A program made the position numbers and the translations under genes. Below are positions 11,094-23,577 of a stretch of DNA of 64,000 nt, piece by piece. Source of the DNA: Hypomyces perniciosus (Eukaryota > Ascomycota > Sordariomycetes > Hypocreales > Hypocreaceae); assembly GCA_008477525.1 (NCBI GenBank), contig SPDT01000003.1:3968001-4032000 (forward strand). The letters are read 5' to 3'. The notes below the pieces were generated by a model. It was not told where the DNA came from. It did not search any database and saw only the letters and a list, made by a program, of their open reading frames with translations. Each line of letters opens with the position of its first letter. Position 1 is the stretch's first letter.

Positions 11094-12771
11094 GATGGCA
11101 GGTTGATGGAAAGAGTTTGAAAGATGGTGTCAATGGAAGAAGAAAGACGGAGAGTCTCCTGATGGTTTTCTTGTGTACAGAGACACTCTCGCCTAGAGTT
11201 GGATGCGGAGGAGTGATGTGTTTAACACGTTGGTGGTGAGGAAGTAAAGGAGTGAGAGGAGAAGAGTTGTGGCAGCTGGATGCATAGGAGAGCTGATGGC
11301 AACTTATGACTACTGGCCAGAGGCAGTGGAAGCCCTGTGAGCTGTGTCAATTGCCATTTCCTTTGTGTCAGTGACGGACCGGCAGAAGGATCCTCGACGG
11401 GATGGCAGTTGTTTGCCTGCTCGATAGCACGGAGCTTCCCCCAGTACAACGGCAAGTCTTTCTATCTGGGGCATATATTGTCAGCCCATCAAACGTGGTA
11501 TGTCTACAGCAAGCAGGACGGCTCATGAGTAGTGATTGCCAGCATCTGCCGTTGCCACGGGAAGACGGAAATGAGCACAGCCCCTTGAACACTAGAACAT
11601 GGAAGAACTGGCCAGGGGCTGTGAGAGTTGGCGATATCTCGCCATCCTTCAATCAATGCCTAACCGGCCCAAGTGTCATGTTTTTTTTTTGGCATCAGTC
11701 GTTTTAGTGTTGCATCCAGGTCAAGTCTTGGCATTACAGATCTTGCGTGTATGTTGTTCAACACAGGGGAACCCGCAGGCGCACTTGCACAAAAGATGCT
11801 CGAGTCCAATCCATCGTAGACATCTGCCCATCTCTATCTGCCAACTCACATAAAGTCGTGCAAATAGACGCTATATTCGTGAAAAATCGCCCCAAATTGC
11901 CAATTCTGCGTCACATACGGCCCCTGGCAATGGTTGCACACCGATGGTGTGGCAGACGTTCTGCTGTGCCGCTTCAGATCACATCGAGATCCTTTCGCGG
12001 GTAGATTATGCACCAACTTAATAGTCAAATGTATTCGGATTCTCATGAACCCAGTTATGATCAAAATCAAAATATCTCCACCCAATTTTATTCCATTTCC
12101 CCCCTTCACCTACCCACCCACCCGAGGCACCAACGACTATTCCCAACGAGACAGACTCACTCTGTTGGACTCTCCTCGACGTCGTCACACAGAAAATCGA
12201 GTAACGGCGTCGCACTACACAGACACAAACGGGAACCACAGACTCTCTCGTCCCGTCTTAGCAAAGAAAAAAAACGGATGACATACTACTATAACTCGAA
12301 CTTGTGTGCGGCCACCTCGCTTGTTTACCGAGGCTTCGTGGGCACGTAACGAAGCCGTGCCATCCAGCAAACACTATACTATGCATATCTAACAACATTG
12401 AATGTGTTTGTTTGCTCATTGAGAAACCCTTACCTTTTAAACCCAGCTGTGCTTCTCACCCAACATAACAATTTTGAGACAATTTATCGTATGGGCCGTC
12501 GCCTCGGAGTCGGACCCCTATAGCCTTCGGTGGAATTCCGGGCTTGTTTTCTCCGCTTCCGCTCCGGGACGGGTCCGGAGGTGTGGTGGGACTATTAATA
12601 TCCTATGCCGAGGTTAGACATGAATGAGATGACTGACGGTCGCACAGAATCCTCGACATCTTTAACCAAAGACATCAATCATCATTTCTCTCTTACAGCA
12701 CTGTAATCTCCTTGTTTCTTCTCCAGCAAAAATACAATTAGCGAGTATTTCGCAACTCCTCCCGCGACAGC
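11094..12771. other. Divergent intergenic region, 1.7 kb
   Basis: Shared upstream region of the protease (minus) and the PaxU-like gene (plus). A GC-rich segment at about 12490-12590 carries several CGG/CCG triplets (such as ACGGGTCCGGAGG) of the kind bound by zinc-cluster factors; binding is inference. No gene is recognised. Confidence 0.5.
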
Positions 12772-13611
12772 ATGGCATCCAAACCACCACCATCAAAGGC
12801 CGATGCGCCCTTATCCTTCATGCAACATCTCAGCCCTTCCGTATCATACTTCACTCCATCAGATGGTGCCGCAAAAACCTCCTCCAGTAGCGATCCAGAG
12901 CTGGTCCTAATCCTGAGCTGGATGGACGCCCGCGACGTCCACATAGCAAAATACGTCGCCCAACACCGCACCATGTTTCCCTCCTCCCGCATCCTCCTCG
13001 TGCGCTCTCCCGTAACACACGTTTTCTGGCCTCCCCTCGCCCGCAAGCGCATAGCCCCAGCAATCCCCATTCTCAAAGCCCTCGCAGAACCGGAGCCCAG
13101 CGACAAGAAGAAGCCCAAGGTTCTGATGCACATCTTCTCGAACGGCGGCGTGAACGCTGCAGCCCGGATCCGTGAAATGCTCAAAGACGTGTCCCTCCCG
13201 CGCTACGTCCTGTGCATGGACTCCTGTCCGGGATACTTCCACTATTCGAGCGCCTACAAAGCCATCAGCCAGTCTCTCCCCTGGTGGGCATCGCCCTTTC
13301 TGCACATGTTCCTCATGACGGTGTGCGCTCTCATCAAGCTGCGACTCACGCGCCCTACTGCGGACCGCGATGCAGAGGGGATCCTTGTTAAGGCGTTAGT
13401 TGCAACAGAAGTTCGAAGGACATATTTGTACAGCACGGGTGATAAATTGATTGATTGGCATGACGTTGAGGATCATGCTGCGAGGGCAGCGTCGACAGGG
13501 TTCAGGGTTCGGATGGAAAAGTTTGAGGGTGCGGGACATGTATCACTTGCGAGGGCGGAGGGGGAGCGGTATTGGCGAGTTATAAGGGAGACATGGGATA
13601 GGGATGATTGA
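12772..13611 (+). CDS. PaxU/TMEM53-like alpha/beta-hydrolase-fold protein (DUF829)
   Basis: A single-exon 279-aa protein of the DUF829 family, which includes TMEM53 and fungal PaxU-like proteins. Family features seen are the opening strand LVLILSWMDARDVHIAKYVAQH, the elbow-like HIFSNGG, the segment YVLCMDSCPGYFHY, a hydrophobic stretch (SPFLHMFLMTVCALIKL) that may contact membrane, and a late TYLYSTGDKLIDWHDVEDHA followed by FEGAGHVSLARAEGERYW. The spacing fits a hydrolase-like fold with Ser, Asp and His candidates. PaxU itself lies in an indole-diterpene cluster, but no such cluster is present here, so a housekeeping role is more likely. The start is the first ATG in frame. Confidence 0.8.
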   Translation: MASKPPPSKADAPLSFMQHLSPSVSYFTPSDGAAKTSSSSDPELVLILSWMDARDVHIAKYVAQHRTMFPSSRILLVRSPVTHVFWPPLARKRIAPAIPILKALAEPEPSDKKKPKVLMHIFSNGGVNAAARIREMLKDVSLPRYVLCMDSCPGYFHYSSAYKAISQSLPWWASPFLHMFLMTVCALIKLRLTRPTADRDAEGILVKALVATEVRRTYLYSTGDKLIDWHDVEDHAARAASTGFRVRMEKFEGAGHVSLARAEGERYWRVIRETWDRDD

Positions 13612-14238
13612 AGGAGATATATTTCAAAGGGTTAATGATAGGGCTGGCAGGAAGGTGGCATATAATGATGCTGTGGAACGACGCGTGTATCACCAGACTT
13701 GTCTACCTTGAGGACGATAAACTGTGGGCTGGGTCAAAGAGCACCTCTCCCGTGTGATATTTGAGATATATACCTGTGCCCAAATACCACTTCTAACTAG
13801 TTTCCAATAGCCCCATTGTAAGAGCTGAATAGGAACGTCTTGCGCGATGTTCGTGGTGTTCGTAAATGTCATCATGCTCATGTGTTGGAGCGAAGAAATA
13901 ATAATAGGTAGAATACACGCGCCCTTGTTTCGACGATCTAACCACGGTGACCGTCAAGGCGTCGTTATGGCATTTGTTCGTAATGCGTATAGTGCCAACT
14001 TGTCCGAGTTTCGTCCATCTGTAATATCCGAACATGTCTCCTCTGGGTGTTCGGTTCCCCTGTGCCCTCGAAAATCACACCCCAACGCCTGACAACGTTC
14101 ATGGTAAGAAAAACAAAATACCGTCCATAAAAAGAGTTGGCCAATTCTGGTGCCGCCGTCCATCCGTTTCCTGACTCGGTTGTATGAGGGTATGCGCATT
14201 AACGCCATGTCCAAGAATTCTCCAAGAATCCCTTCCTG
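13612..14238. other. Intergenic spacer
   Basis: Convergent gap between the PaxU-like gene and the small Cys-rich gene. No feature is seen beyond short unsupported frames. Confidence 0.5.
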
Positions 14239-14541
14239 TCATGTCTTCATTTTCTTTCGATCTCTCCTCGATGTCTGATCTTCGTCGGCGAGACGCTTCC
14301 CCAAGGCCACCAAGTTTCCCTCCACCTCGTCGCCGATATCCCCAACGCCTTCGTCCTCTTCAGAACATCGGTCACACTCCTGGTCAAACTCGTGATGCTC
14401 GGCGAATATGCCGGCCGAGCACTCGCCAAAGGCGCCGTTATTCTTCGCTTCGAGACATGATAACTGTTGTGAGAGGTCGTCCCACGTCTGTATTTCACCA
14501 CACCTTGTGCAGGTGCCGTTGAAGATGATAATGCGACACAT
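14239..14541 (-). CDS. Small MC-type Cys-rich fungal protein
   Basis: A 100-aa frame beginning MCRIIIFNGTCTRCGEIQ and containing a second CDRC pair, followed by an acidic stretch and a basic end (SRRDRKKMKT). The pattern of Met-Cys, a short beta-like stretch, CxxC and a second CxxC is common in small uncharacterised proteins of filamentous ascomycetes and suggests metal binding. The function is unknown. It is distinct in sequence from, but similar in layout to, the frame at 22763. No introns are needed. Support is the pattern alone, so an artefactual frame is possible. Confidence 0.55.
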   Translation of the reverse strand: MCRIIIFNGTCTRCGEIQTWDDLSQQLSCLEAKNNGAFGECSAGIFAEHHEFDQECDRCSEEDEGVGDIGDEVEGNLVALGKRLADEDQTSRRDRKKMKT

Positions 14542-16329
14542 GGTAGGTTGTTGTTTGTTGGCTTGGTGGGAGGGAGGGAGGCAGGCTGAAAGAAACGGAT
14601 TCGGTAGCAGCGAGGTTTAGAAAAATTCCGACTCCGATAAAATGTGCCCGCTGGCGGGATGTACTTGGGGCTCGGAGTCTCCAAAGTGTCTCGGTCGTGT
14701 TTGTTTGATCTTGCCTGGATTAGTGGACAGTTTTGGTGGAGATGGGAGGCGATTACATACAGAGAAGGCGAGATTTATAGGAAGGATGTGACTTATACAG
14801 ACAGGTTGTGATTGCAGGTAAAATGCTTGGCCATAATGAATTGAAAGCCTTCTGGTGGTTAAGGTTGCGTCAATCAGATGGCACCTATGTCTATTGTTGT
14901 ACAGACGCCGCGGTTGACGTCGTGTGAAGTGAGGCTTGGCTTGGCGGCTTTGGGGATGGTCGTACAAAAGAGCGGCAAACCCGTTTTATTCTCTGATCGC
15001 ATTAAGAGCAGGGCAGGGGAGGGCAGGTCTCTGCAGGTTGAAAGGGGATCAGAAATGGAGAATTAAAAACATTGCCGAAAAATGCAAGAAAAAAGGGTAG
15101 GATGTGGGGAGAACCAAAGGTAGGGATGAGAGACTGGCAATTGAAGACATGCCGAGCCGAGTAGAGTTGACGAGCGACAGCGTGTGCCACACGCATATGT
15201 ACTTACTTGTAGGAGTAGTACGGAGTACTAATGTAATAGTAATGATGAGCCAGCCTCTGTCATCTGTCACTTTCGGAGATGCTTCATTGATGTTGGTGGA
15301 GGAGGCCCCCCTGTAGATGCTTGTATTACAGGTAGTATGGACCTAATGTACGGAGCATAGACAGACGCGATAGTGATGAAGGGCCTCTGAGGCCTGAGAG
15401 GCTCGTTCGACATGACATGGGCATCTCGGGGAGCGCGCCTGCATGCGTCCGTTGCGATGTGTCGTTTTGCTGGCGTCTCTGCCACTTGGCCAATGCGATC
15501 CCCCGGAGATAGATCCGCCGCCACCTTTTCAGCCTCTTTTCTCCATTGCTGTTCTCAGGCATTTCCAACACAGCCTGTGTTGGAGTCCACACACAGGCGG
15601 AGCCTTACTCGAACAGACAGACTCGTACATGGCATTAGGGCCACGGAAGCGACGGCCCTTGCTGCTCAACTGACGAACAGAACGGTCGCCGACTGTCATG
15701 CAGACATTCATCTGTGTGCAGAAGTTTGCAGACACTGGCGCATGTGAATGTCGGGTCAAGGCCTGTTAACCAACCAACACAACATGATGTGGAGTGGGTT
15801 TCAGTCACAAGCGATCTGCCGCCCACAAGACAGACAGACGTATGTATATTAACGGCACGCCGCCAAGGGACGACCCGAAAGGAATTAATTCTCCGCAATA
15901 ATAGTAAGTCCAACAAAAAAGCGATGGATGACAAGACGGGCGGGCGGGAAGAGAGAGGGGCCGATATGCGCCACCATACCATGCAAAAACTCTCAGCCGA
16001 AGTTACATGCCTGTCTGTGGCCCTGGCAGAAGAGGCACATTGACGACGATGCGATGTGCCAGACTGTACTACACATAACGTACGTATGTGGCAGACAATG
16101 CAAAATGCGAGGAGAGGGAAGAGACGGCATTTCGACGAATGGATATCGGAATTGAATCGTGAATCTCATCAGTTTTGGAGATGGTGGAGGGGTGTTGCAG
16201 TGCAGTAGTACTAGTAGTAGCAGCGTTAGTAGTACTCCGTAGTAGTAGCTGAGGGAAAAGTTGTTTACTACGGAGTAGATACTAGTGTAACAATCCTAAA
16301 CCGCTTCTGGGAAAGATGGTGTGAATAAC

Positions 16330-16349
16330 TATTATTATTATTATTATTG
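16330..16349. repeat. (ATT)n microsatellite
   Basis: About six ATT units in the gene-poor region. Confidence 0.85.
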
Positions 16350-18638
16350 CGTCGATGGGTTATTAGGCTGAATCGCTCATGCTATGTATTACTATGCATG
16401 GCGAATGCTGCTGCCAAAGCGACTCCGAGGAAGGTATGAGCGTCACCGCCTCCAATGAGATTGGATGATGCTAGTACTAGTTCGTTCTTCATAAGTTACA
16501 ATTTATGTATATACGTACTACTAGGTAGTGCTCCGAACTCTTGCATAGTGAATCGGACCTTTGTGAAAGTCTACCACAGAGTGCGACATCCATCACATCA
16601 CCAACATCACCAATGCATACATACGGAGTACATGCTGGTATTTGGATTCAATCATATGTTCGAGTCCATGACTGATCCCAAGGTCGCACAGAGCTTGACC
16701 ATCGGTTGATGCTATTCGGCACTTCGTACGCCATACTTCGTATACTAGCAAATCGGACTGCGTGTGTGGCGAGCCATCCCTCCCTCTCACAGCATTCGTC
16801 AGCCACTCACCAGCATCGAGTTGTCTTAGGCCTCTCGGATGGCTCAGATGGCTAAGATTGAGGGCAAAAAATCATACGATAAAATAGACTTCCCGTCCAC
16901 AAACGGCAAGCCACACGCAGGCTAACCAGACACCAAGGTCCTCCTCTGCGTCTCTGCTTGTGAGACACACAGGGCGTTGAAGCGGCCATCAGCGGGCAGT
17001 TCTTGATGAGCTGAACAGCCGCAGCATTCATCCAAGTCAAGGGACAAGTGGCAATTTCGGAGAGCGGGAGACATTCAACAGTAGACAAGAAGACGAGATC
17101 GACAAAAGGCCATCATCGCTTCGCATCTTCATTCTTCATAGTGTCTCCTCATGGCAGCAGCAAAAAAAGTCTGGACAGGGCGAGGTGCATAGCCCGAACG
17201 CAAGCCATCGACCGCCACTTGCAGCCTCAACAGTTCGCAAACGGAAACGACCGTTTTGCTTTTTTCTCCACAAGCCAAGGATGAAAGGTTACAAGCGAAC
17301 CAACAAGAGAGAAGAAGAAGCTTCCCGTAGCATTAACGCCGCGAACCTCCGGTAGCACGCATGGTTAGTGTTTTTCTGAGTATGGAGTACGGAGTGGTGG
17401 TATAAAAATACATGCGGATGTAAGCACTGGTGTGTGTGTTACGAGACCGGCAGTTGTTGTGGGACACGATGCAATCAATGCAAAATCGCGTCTCTCTCTG
17501 TCTGTCTCTGTCTCTCTCGCACATGATGGGGTTGCGCGAAGAGCGTTGCTCAATCTGTCGCCTTGCAGCATCGTACTCGTATGTGCGCAAACGAGCGAAA
17601 TCTCTTCCCTGTGCTCCCCAGTTTTATTATGGAGGGCATGCTTGTAAATAACTTTATCAGTAGACTTCACTCGTGGTAATAGATGCACAAGATACGCACT
17701 GGTGGACATCAATTCCTGTCGGCAACAACTACATTCGGCGTCGTAATTTGTTGAGTTGACCAAGATATGGAGTAATCACACTCATCCCAGGCGTCTAACT
17801 CGCCCAAGAACCCAGCCCACCATGACCTCAATGGCGATGGGAGTGACAAGACGAGTGAAGCGATGTATCAGCCAGTCGGAAACCTCCAAGTAGCCGCCGG
17901 CACACGAAAAGTTGACGGCGTGTGATATCTTGCGGCCTGGCAAGACCTCACATATTAGTTCAATGGCTTCGGCGACATTCTAACTACTTCCTTGTCACAA
18001 TCTTACTTAATGATCGGTTTTGTCAGCATTCCTGGCTCTGATGTGACTTTAGACTCAGAAGACCCATCGCCAACGTTCTTGGCCATGATCCATGATAGGT
18101 TGATATTATGTGATATGTCAAGGGGCATATGAAATTATCGGCTTAGGGTACGTCGTACCGACCTTTTTGACTTTACTGAGTCTATGGGAAGAATTTGAGC
18201 CGCAAGCGAGGGACTGTGCCCTGTATCTCTTTATGACAGTTCGAAGTCACTCAATTGTTGGTAAATGGATAGATAGTATTAGGATGAAAAAGGACCCGAG
18301 TCTTCTGCTTCTGGACAAGGAACAGGTGATGCCTAAGATATAAAAAGCTACAAAGCCCATCCCCAATTCTCAAATACAGACAGTGCCACCATAAATATTA
18401 ATGAGGCTTGTTTAAACTCTACGAGTAGCAGGAGCAAGGTAGAGACTTTGGGTTGCTTCATGTTGTGTATTGGCTACTATATTGGCGATGGGGTAAATAG
18501 ACTACTATACACTTCGTGGAGGTCGTTTCAACTCCATGCCGCCCTTCCTCATTCCTAATACGTTTCTCATTTTCAAACGTCAGGGTACTATACGGCTAGT
18601 TCGAATTCGTGCGCTTGCCACGCCATCAACCAGGACGA

Positions 18639-18668
18639 GGGGGGGAGGGGAGAGAGGGGGGAGAGGGG
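18639..18668 (+). other. G-quadruplex-like run
   Basis: Four G runs of 7, 4, 6 and 4 bases are separated by loops of 1, 5 and 3 purines, which meets the usual G-quadruplex pattern on the plus strand. Folding in vivo is inference. Confidence 0.6.
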
Positions 18669-19479
18669 AGAGAGTATGGCACAGCGCAGCTGCACAGTGG
18701 CGACAAGTCAGCCCACAACACACTCATATCAACCAGCTTGCCGAGAGCCAGTCCAAAAGTAAGTCGAGTTAACGTGTGCCATATCATTTGCGTAGTGGGT
18801 AAAACAGCCGAGCCCGGGGTTCCAACGTTCCTGCGAATATCCTAGTACCTGATTCGTCGGGCATTTTCATTACGGTCATGAGGTCGAGGCAAACCATGTG
18901 ACACCATGTCCCGTCAGCAAACAGCACATGGAATAGACAGTCCATATCGGGATATACGTCAATCCAGTAGCAGTGAATGGAGATCAGCGATCCATGATGA
19001 ATGTATCAGCATGTCAAAGTGAGTCCAAAGGTCACAGCTCTGGAATAGTATAGGTCTGTCACTCTGCTCCAAAAACGGGGTAACTGTCCCGGAAATGCGA
19101 CTTCAGGATGGCGATATGAAAAAGTCAGGAGCATGGTAAGGCATTAATGTTGCTCTCGCAGCATCATCTCAAGCATCGACGTCGTTGGGCCTCCAGACAA
19201 AAAGGGTATACTCATGAAACAATCAGGTCGCAGGTCGGAGTCAATGGTCCTTAACCAAAAGGGGGGGGGTATAGGTGGTGTACAGTCGGTAGACTCCATC
19301 AGATAACATCAAGTGGTCGTGGGCTGGTAGGGCTTGGACCTCGGGAGGGTTCTGATAGCGTTGTCAATCAAGTCAAGGGCATCTCAAGCGGCGCTCAACC
19401 TGCGGTTACTTAGGGGCCAGCGCTCAGTCAAGGTCACACCCAGTCATGAAAACACATGGTCGCCCCTGGCTATGAGGCA

Positions 19480-21345
19480 TCACTGGGCTCCAGGGGGAGG
19501 TCCTCCGGCAGCAGCTCCTGAAGATCCTCCCTGCTGCTGCTGGTACATCAAGGATTGATACCAAAGAGCCACATAGTTCTGGTAGCCACCATCTAGATAG
19601 GTATTAGTGGGCTGGCATACAAATACAGAGACGGGAAACCTCTCACATTGAGCGTATGGATCCTGACCATCGCCTGAAGAAGCTTGAGGGGGTGGGTTAG
19701 TAGACGAGTCAGGGCCTTGCTGGGAATAGTTGCTCCGGTCATGATCGTGAGGTCCACGACTACGGGGGCCACTGCTACCACCACTCTTCTGTCGCTGCCA
19801 GACCGTCAGTAACCACTCCTTGAATAACATTTGGATGGAAGAGATTGCGAGACATACTACTGCTTCCACCTTCTCATCAATGGCCTGCTTAGCACGAGCA
19901 ATACTATCGCGGGTACCGATCAGGGCAATCTCGCGCTGGACCTCTCCAGGACCAGACGACTGCGCCACGTTGATCTTGCATCCGGTGGTATTCTGCATCT
20001 CACGAATCGTCTCACCCCCTTTGCCAATAATCATACCTACTGCATCCGAAGGCACGTAAACCGCATCATTAATCCTGTCGTGGCCACCACCGCCACCGCC
20101 GCCACCACCACCTCCGAAATCTCTAGGAGGTACATCACCACGACCAACAGGAGCAGCAGGCTTCTTCGTGCCCGATGCTGGTCCATCGCCCCGGCTGTCA
20201 CTGTCGACAATTTCCATGATCAGATCCTTGGCGCGCGCAGCAGCCTCACGGCTACCAATAAGGTTGACAGGTCGCAGGCCATTGACACTCTTGGATTCCC
20301 CAACAATATTGATATGGCAACCGGATCGCTCTTGAAGATCTCGGATGGTCTCACCACCGCGACCAATGATGAGCCCAACTGTGCGATCAGGCACCATAAT
20401 CTGCATATGATCTTCACCGTCCCGTAGAGCCGCCGCTCCACCTCTAGCTGGATCACGTGGCTTTTCCTGGGCACGGTTAAGGGCCCCCATACCACTATCT
20501 TCAATGATGCGGTTGATAGCAGCTTTGACCTCGGCGCGACGCTGGCGAGGGCCTGTAATTTTGCATTGTCGGAATGGACCACCATCCGCTGCCGCCAGGA
20601 ACTGCACTCGACAATTGGTATCGGCTTCAATTCTTCGAAGATTTTCTCCCTGACGACCAATGATCAAGCCAACAAGGCTAGATTCGATTTGGATAGTCTC
20701 TGAGTTGTCATCGGCTCCTCTGAGGGGGGATCTCTCTCGACCATTGCCGCTCCGTGGCGAAAAAGGACGGTCACGCGATGGAGGTGAATAAGAGCGATCG
20801 CGTCCGTAGTCTCGACCTTGCCCAGCGCGACGATCATCCCTGTATTGATTCGTGCCACTGTTGTGGTAATCGCCTCGAGGAGGAGAACGAGATCTAGAAC
20901 GGCGATAGGGTCGGGTATCCGAGCTTCTCGACTCTGAACCGTAGACGAGGGGACGATCATATGGTGTTATTCCCTTCTCAGTGGCGAAGGCTCTGGCCTT
21001 GGATACGATGTCGTCAAAGTTCATAGTACCAGAATTAACAGGGCGAATAGCGCTCAGGTCGACATTGCCGCTGGAAGCTGGGGCGGGCAAGGGTTGAGTA
21101 GAGCTGCTGCCATAACCGGCGACTCCAGGCGGAGGTGGTTGGTAGTGCGCAGGTTGGGCCGCAGCAGGAGGGGCTGGGTATGCCTGTCCAGGCGCTGCAG
21201 GAGGCGTTTGCGACGGAGTTGACGAGGGTGGGCGTTGGGAGGCTGGGTCAAGGGATCAGTATTTATTGGCACTCATCAGAATCTGGCTTGAAGTCTCACC
21301 AAGAGCTGCCAGGATGCTCTGGATATCAGGATGTGGCTCAGTCAT
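19480..21345 (-). CDS. Triple-KH-domain RNA-binding protein (FUBP-like)
   Basis: A 563-aa nucleic-acid-binding protein from four minus-strand exons: 21345-21300, 21242-19858, 19794-19647 and 19592-19480. It starts MTEPHPDIQSILAALA, then has a Pro/Gln/Ala-rich stretch and an Arg/Ser-rich region with SRSRSPPR. Three KH domains lie at roughly 196-263, 291-361 and 406-477, each with an intact GxxG loop: IIGRQGEN, IIGRGGET and IIGKGGET. A poly-Gly linker precedes KH3. The tail YAQYGGYQNYVALWYQSLMYQQQQ resembles the Tyr-rich C-terminus of FUSE-binding proteins. Likely role: binding single-stranded RNA or DNA in mRNA processing. Intron 2 (63 bp) is in frame and without stops, so retention would add 21 residues after KH3. 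Confidence 0.88.
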
Positions 21346-22762
21346 TATCGCGCAGGATTGAAGTCCCAGAAAAGGACGAAAGTGGCTTGCGACAGACAGA
21401 ACGCACAGAGGGTGCGAGCGACAGAAGTTTCAACACGGCGCAAGCAGGAATCACGGATTGAAGAGATGCTCAATTCGAGGAAAGCGAACAACGATCAACG
21501 CCAATATCCACTCGCAAACGCGCTATATCTGCCAGATTGCGCGACACTTGATGCGAATATAGAAGTACCTAGATGGGCGTGAGGGCACAACTTGGCCTGG
21601 GCAACGAGAGCCGTTCTTTTTCGTCGGATGAACAGCGAAATAAAGCGGTCCCAGCAGTCACCGCGTCGTCGCCAAAGTAGTCGCTTCACTCAGATCTAGA
21701 GGATAGTCCAGGTTAAACCGTCGCCAACACCGCAGTGGTGATTCTGCTTCGGAATGGATGTTGTTGGAGGGGACTGGAGGTGGTGATGAATTCAGCAATT
21801 TTTCGTGTTTTCAGTGGTACCGGATTATCTATGGACCGCGCGTTTTCGGTGGTATCCTCCGAGCTACTATTATACTATCTACGGAGTACGGAGTACTACT
21901 GCCTGTATTGAGTTCAGGCTACGAAGTACCAATAATAGGACCCAACCCACTCAAAAAGAACGAAAGCAAAGTAGAATCCTCTGACGGAGTGGGAGCAGTT
22001 TAATATTTTAGTGTTTGTTCAATACGGAGAAGGCTGAAATCGCTCGGCTGTCTGCTGATACTGTGGCTGCGACGAAGTCAGTGCTGGTGGTACTTCGTAG
22101 TAGCATCTCAAATCCCACAGGCTAGCAAAATACATATGACGCCGAGTTCAAGATGGGGCTTGTGAAGAAACGAGGCAGCCTGCAGGTTCCAGATGCTTAG
22201 ATCGAACAAGGAGTAGTTGTCACAGCAGCCGGTGCGTATAAAGCGTCATTCATTGGTTCAAATTCGAAAGCACTGCGTGCTCCGAAACACGACCATTTCC
22301 GCACTGGGCCTCACTATCGCATCTCCCTTTGTATGTGTCTAATACTGCTACTGAGTATTAGTACTGCTAAGTACTTTTGTTGCTTCTCAGCCACCCGATC
22401 CTATTTTAGGACCCGTTGTCACAGAATCTGGCTCGTATAAGGCTATCGGGTGAGCTGAAGCCCTCGTATATTACGCGGCCCGGCCAATATTAAATAGTGG
22501 CCGAATGGACGCCTTTCGGTGCCCTTCCAAGAATTCTCACCATCACCATCCATTCACCGAGTTGGAGTACAGATACTCTATCATGATTCGCAGTGCTATT
22601 CACCAGGCAACATCGCCAAGGAGCTGAGCCAAGCCTTTAAGTCAAGCAAAGCAGATTCTTGGGTCCGTTCGCACACACACATCACCCAAGCGCATTGCCA
22701 TCTCCCGAAGCACTTCACTTACCGACCAGTCCGTAGCACTATTAGTTGCATTGCACTTCACA
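21346..22762. other. Divergent intergenic region
   Basis: Upstream region of the KH gene (minus) and of the small Cys-rich frame (plus). It contains two overlapping TACGGAGTA copies (21880 and 21887) and related TACGAAGTA/TACTTCGTA words (about 21921 and 22091). No gene is supported. Confidence 0.5.
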
Positions 22763-22960
22763 ATGTGCACCCGCACCATCATCGAACACCGGTGCAAGCA
22801 CCAGGTCTCCAGAGGAAGCACGCGATGCTATCAGTCGGAGTGCCCGGGCAGGGAGGATGTGGTATCACACGATGCCGAGGATTGTCCGCAATGCGATGGC
22901 CAGAAAAAGATGCGATCCGCGAGATGGTGTCCCGTTGGCTGCGGTTGTGTGGTAATGTGA
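22763..22960 (+). CDS. Second small MC-type Cys-rich fungal protein
   Basis: A 65-aa frame starting MCTRTIIEHRCKHQ with ten Cys in total, including CxxC in DCPQCDGQ and a CPVGCGC end. The MC start, a following RCxH and later CxxC pairs are typical of small Cys-rich proteins of unknown function in moulds. A longer overlapping frame (22519-23169) in another phase lacks protein-like features, so I prefer this one. The C-terminus could change if an intron follows. Confidence 0.5.
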   Translation: MCTRTIIEHRCKHQVSRGSTRCYQSECPGREDVVSHDAEDCPQCDGQKKMRSARWCPVGCGCVVM

Positions 22961-23577
22961 GAGGCGAGCGAGCGAACTTAGCACTTAGCCAACAAGAAAA
23001 GGAAAAGGCTGCTTCGAGAACCCGTGAAGAAGCGTTATTTTGGGCCTTGGCAGTGTTGGCAGCGATCATCCGAGAAAATGCATCGCCACATGAGGACGGG
23101 CAACAGAGGCCTGGCCGGTTATGGTTAATAAATGGGAAAGAAATAACCATGTATTATCCATGTCTTTAACTTGGTAGCAAATACACAGCCTGTTCTTGAG
23201 CCTTGAGAATGGACGCCGATCAGGCGATGATTAATTAATACGAGGCCATAATAGTCGTGGAGGTGGGTGGAGTGGTTCTCCGGCTAAAGACTCCAGCCCC
23301 AGATGCCATCCCGCTCAGCGGTTCGCCAATTCCTCTCCAGTGGACAATAGCGGCCCCACGGGTCCTCTGCTGCTCTGCATGCGCTAACCCCCGCCAAACG
23401 CCGCACTGTCGCAAGAGGCACAGGGGTGAGCTTACAGCGAGCCCACCCCAACGTAGCATCCAACTGCAACGACTCCGATCCATCAACTCTCATTCGCATC
23501 CACCCGCCATTGTCGTTGCTGCCGCCTTCAACTTTGGTGCGCCTCCTTGTCAACGAGCTCTTCGGTTCTGCTACGTC
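22961..23577. other. Upstream region of WDR48-like gene
   Basis: 617 bp between the Cys-rich frame and the WD40 gene. Nothing specific is seen. Confidence 0.45.

Larger units (their letters stand above)
14542..19479. other. Gene-poor 4.9 kb region
   Basis: No frame here has recognisable domains, and the longest frames (under about 140 codons) look random. The stretch holds TACGGAGTA words (15219, 16233, 16269, 16622), an ATT microsatellite (16330-16349), CT/TG-rich runs (about 17490-17520) and a G-rich quadruplex-like run (18639-18668). It could hold long untranslated regions or non-coding RNAs. Confidence 0.55.

Noticed and set aside
12772..13611. Indole-diterpene cluster around the PaxU-like gene
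   Set aside because: None of the other cluster enzymes (prenyltransferases, P450s, FAD epoxidase) lies in the window.
18597..18617. TTCGAATTCG motif resembling a tRNA T loop
   Set aside because: No matching stems or A box upstream.
22519..23169. 216-codon plus-strand frame overlapping the Cys-rich frame
   Set aside because: Composition is random-like, no motif is seen, and the start is in promoter-like sequence. The overlapping MC-type frame is a better candidate.
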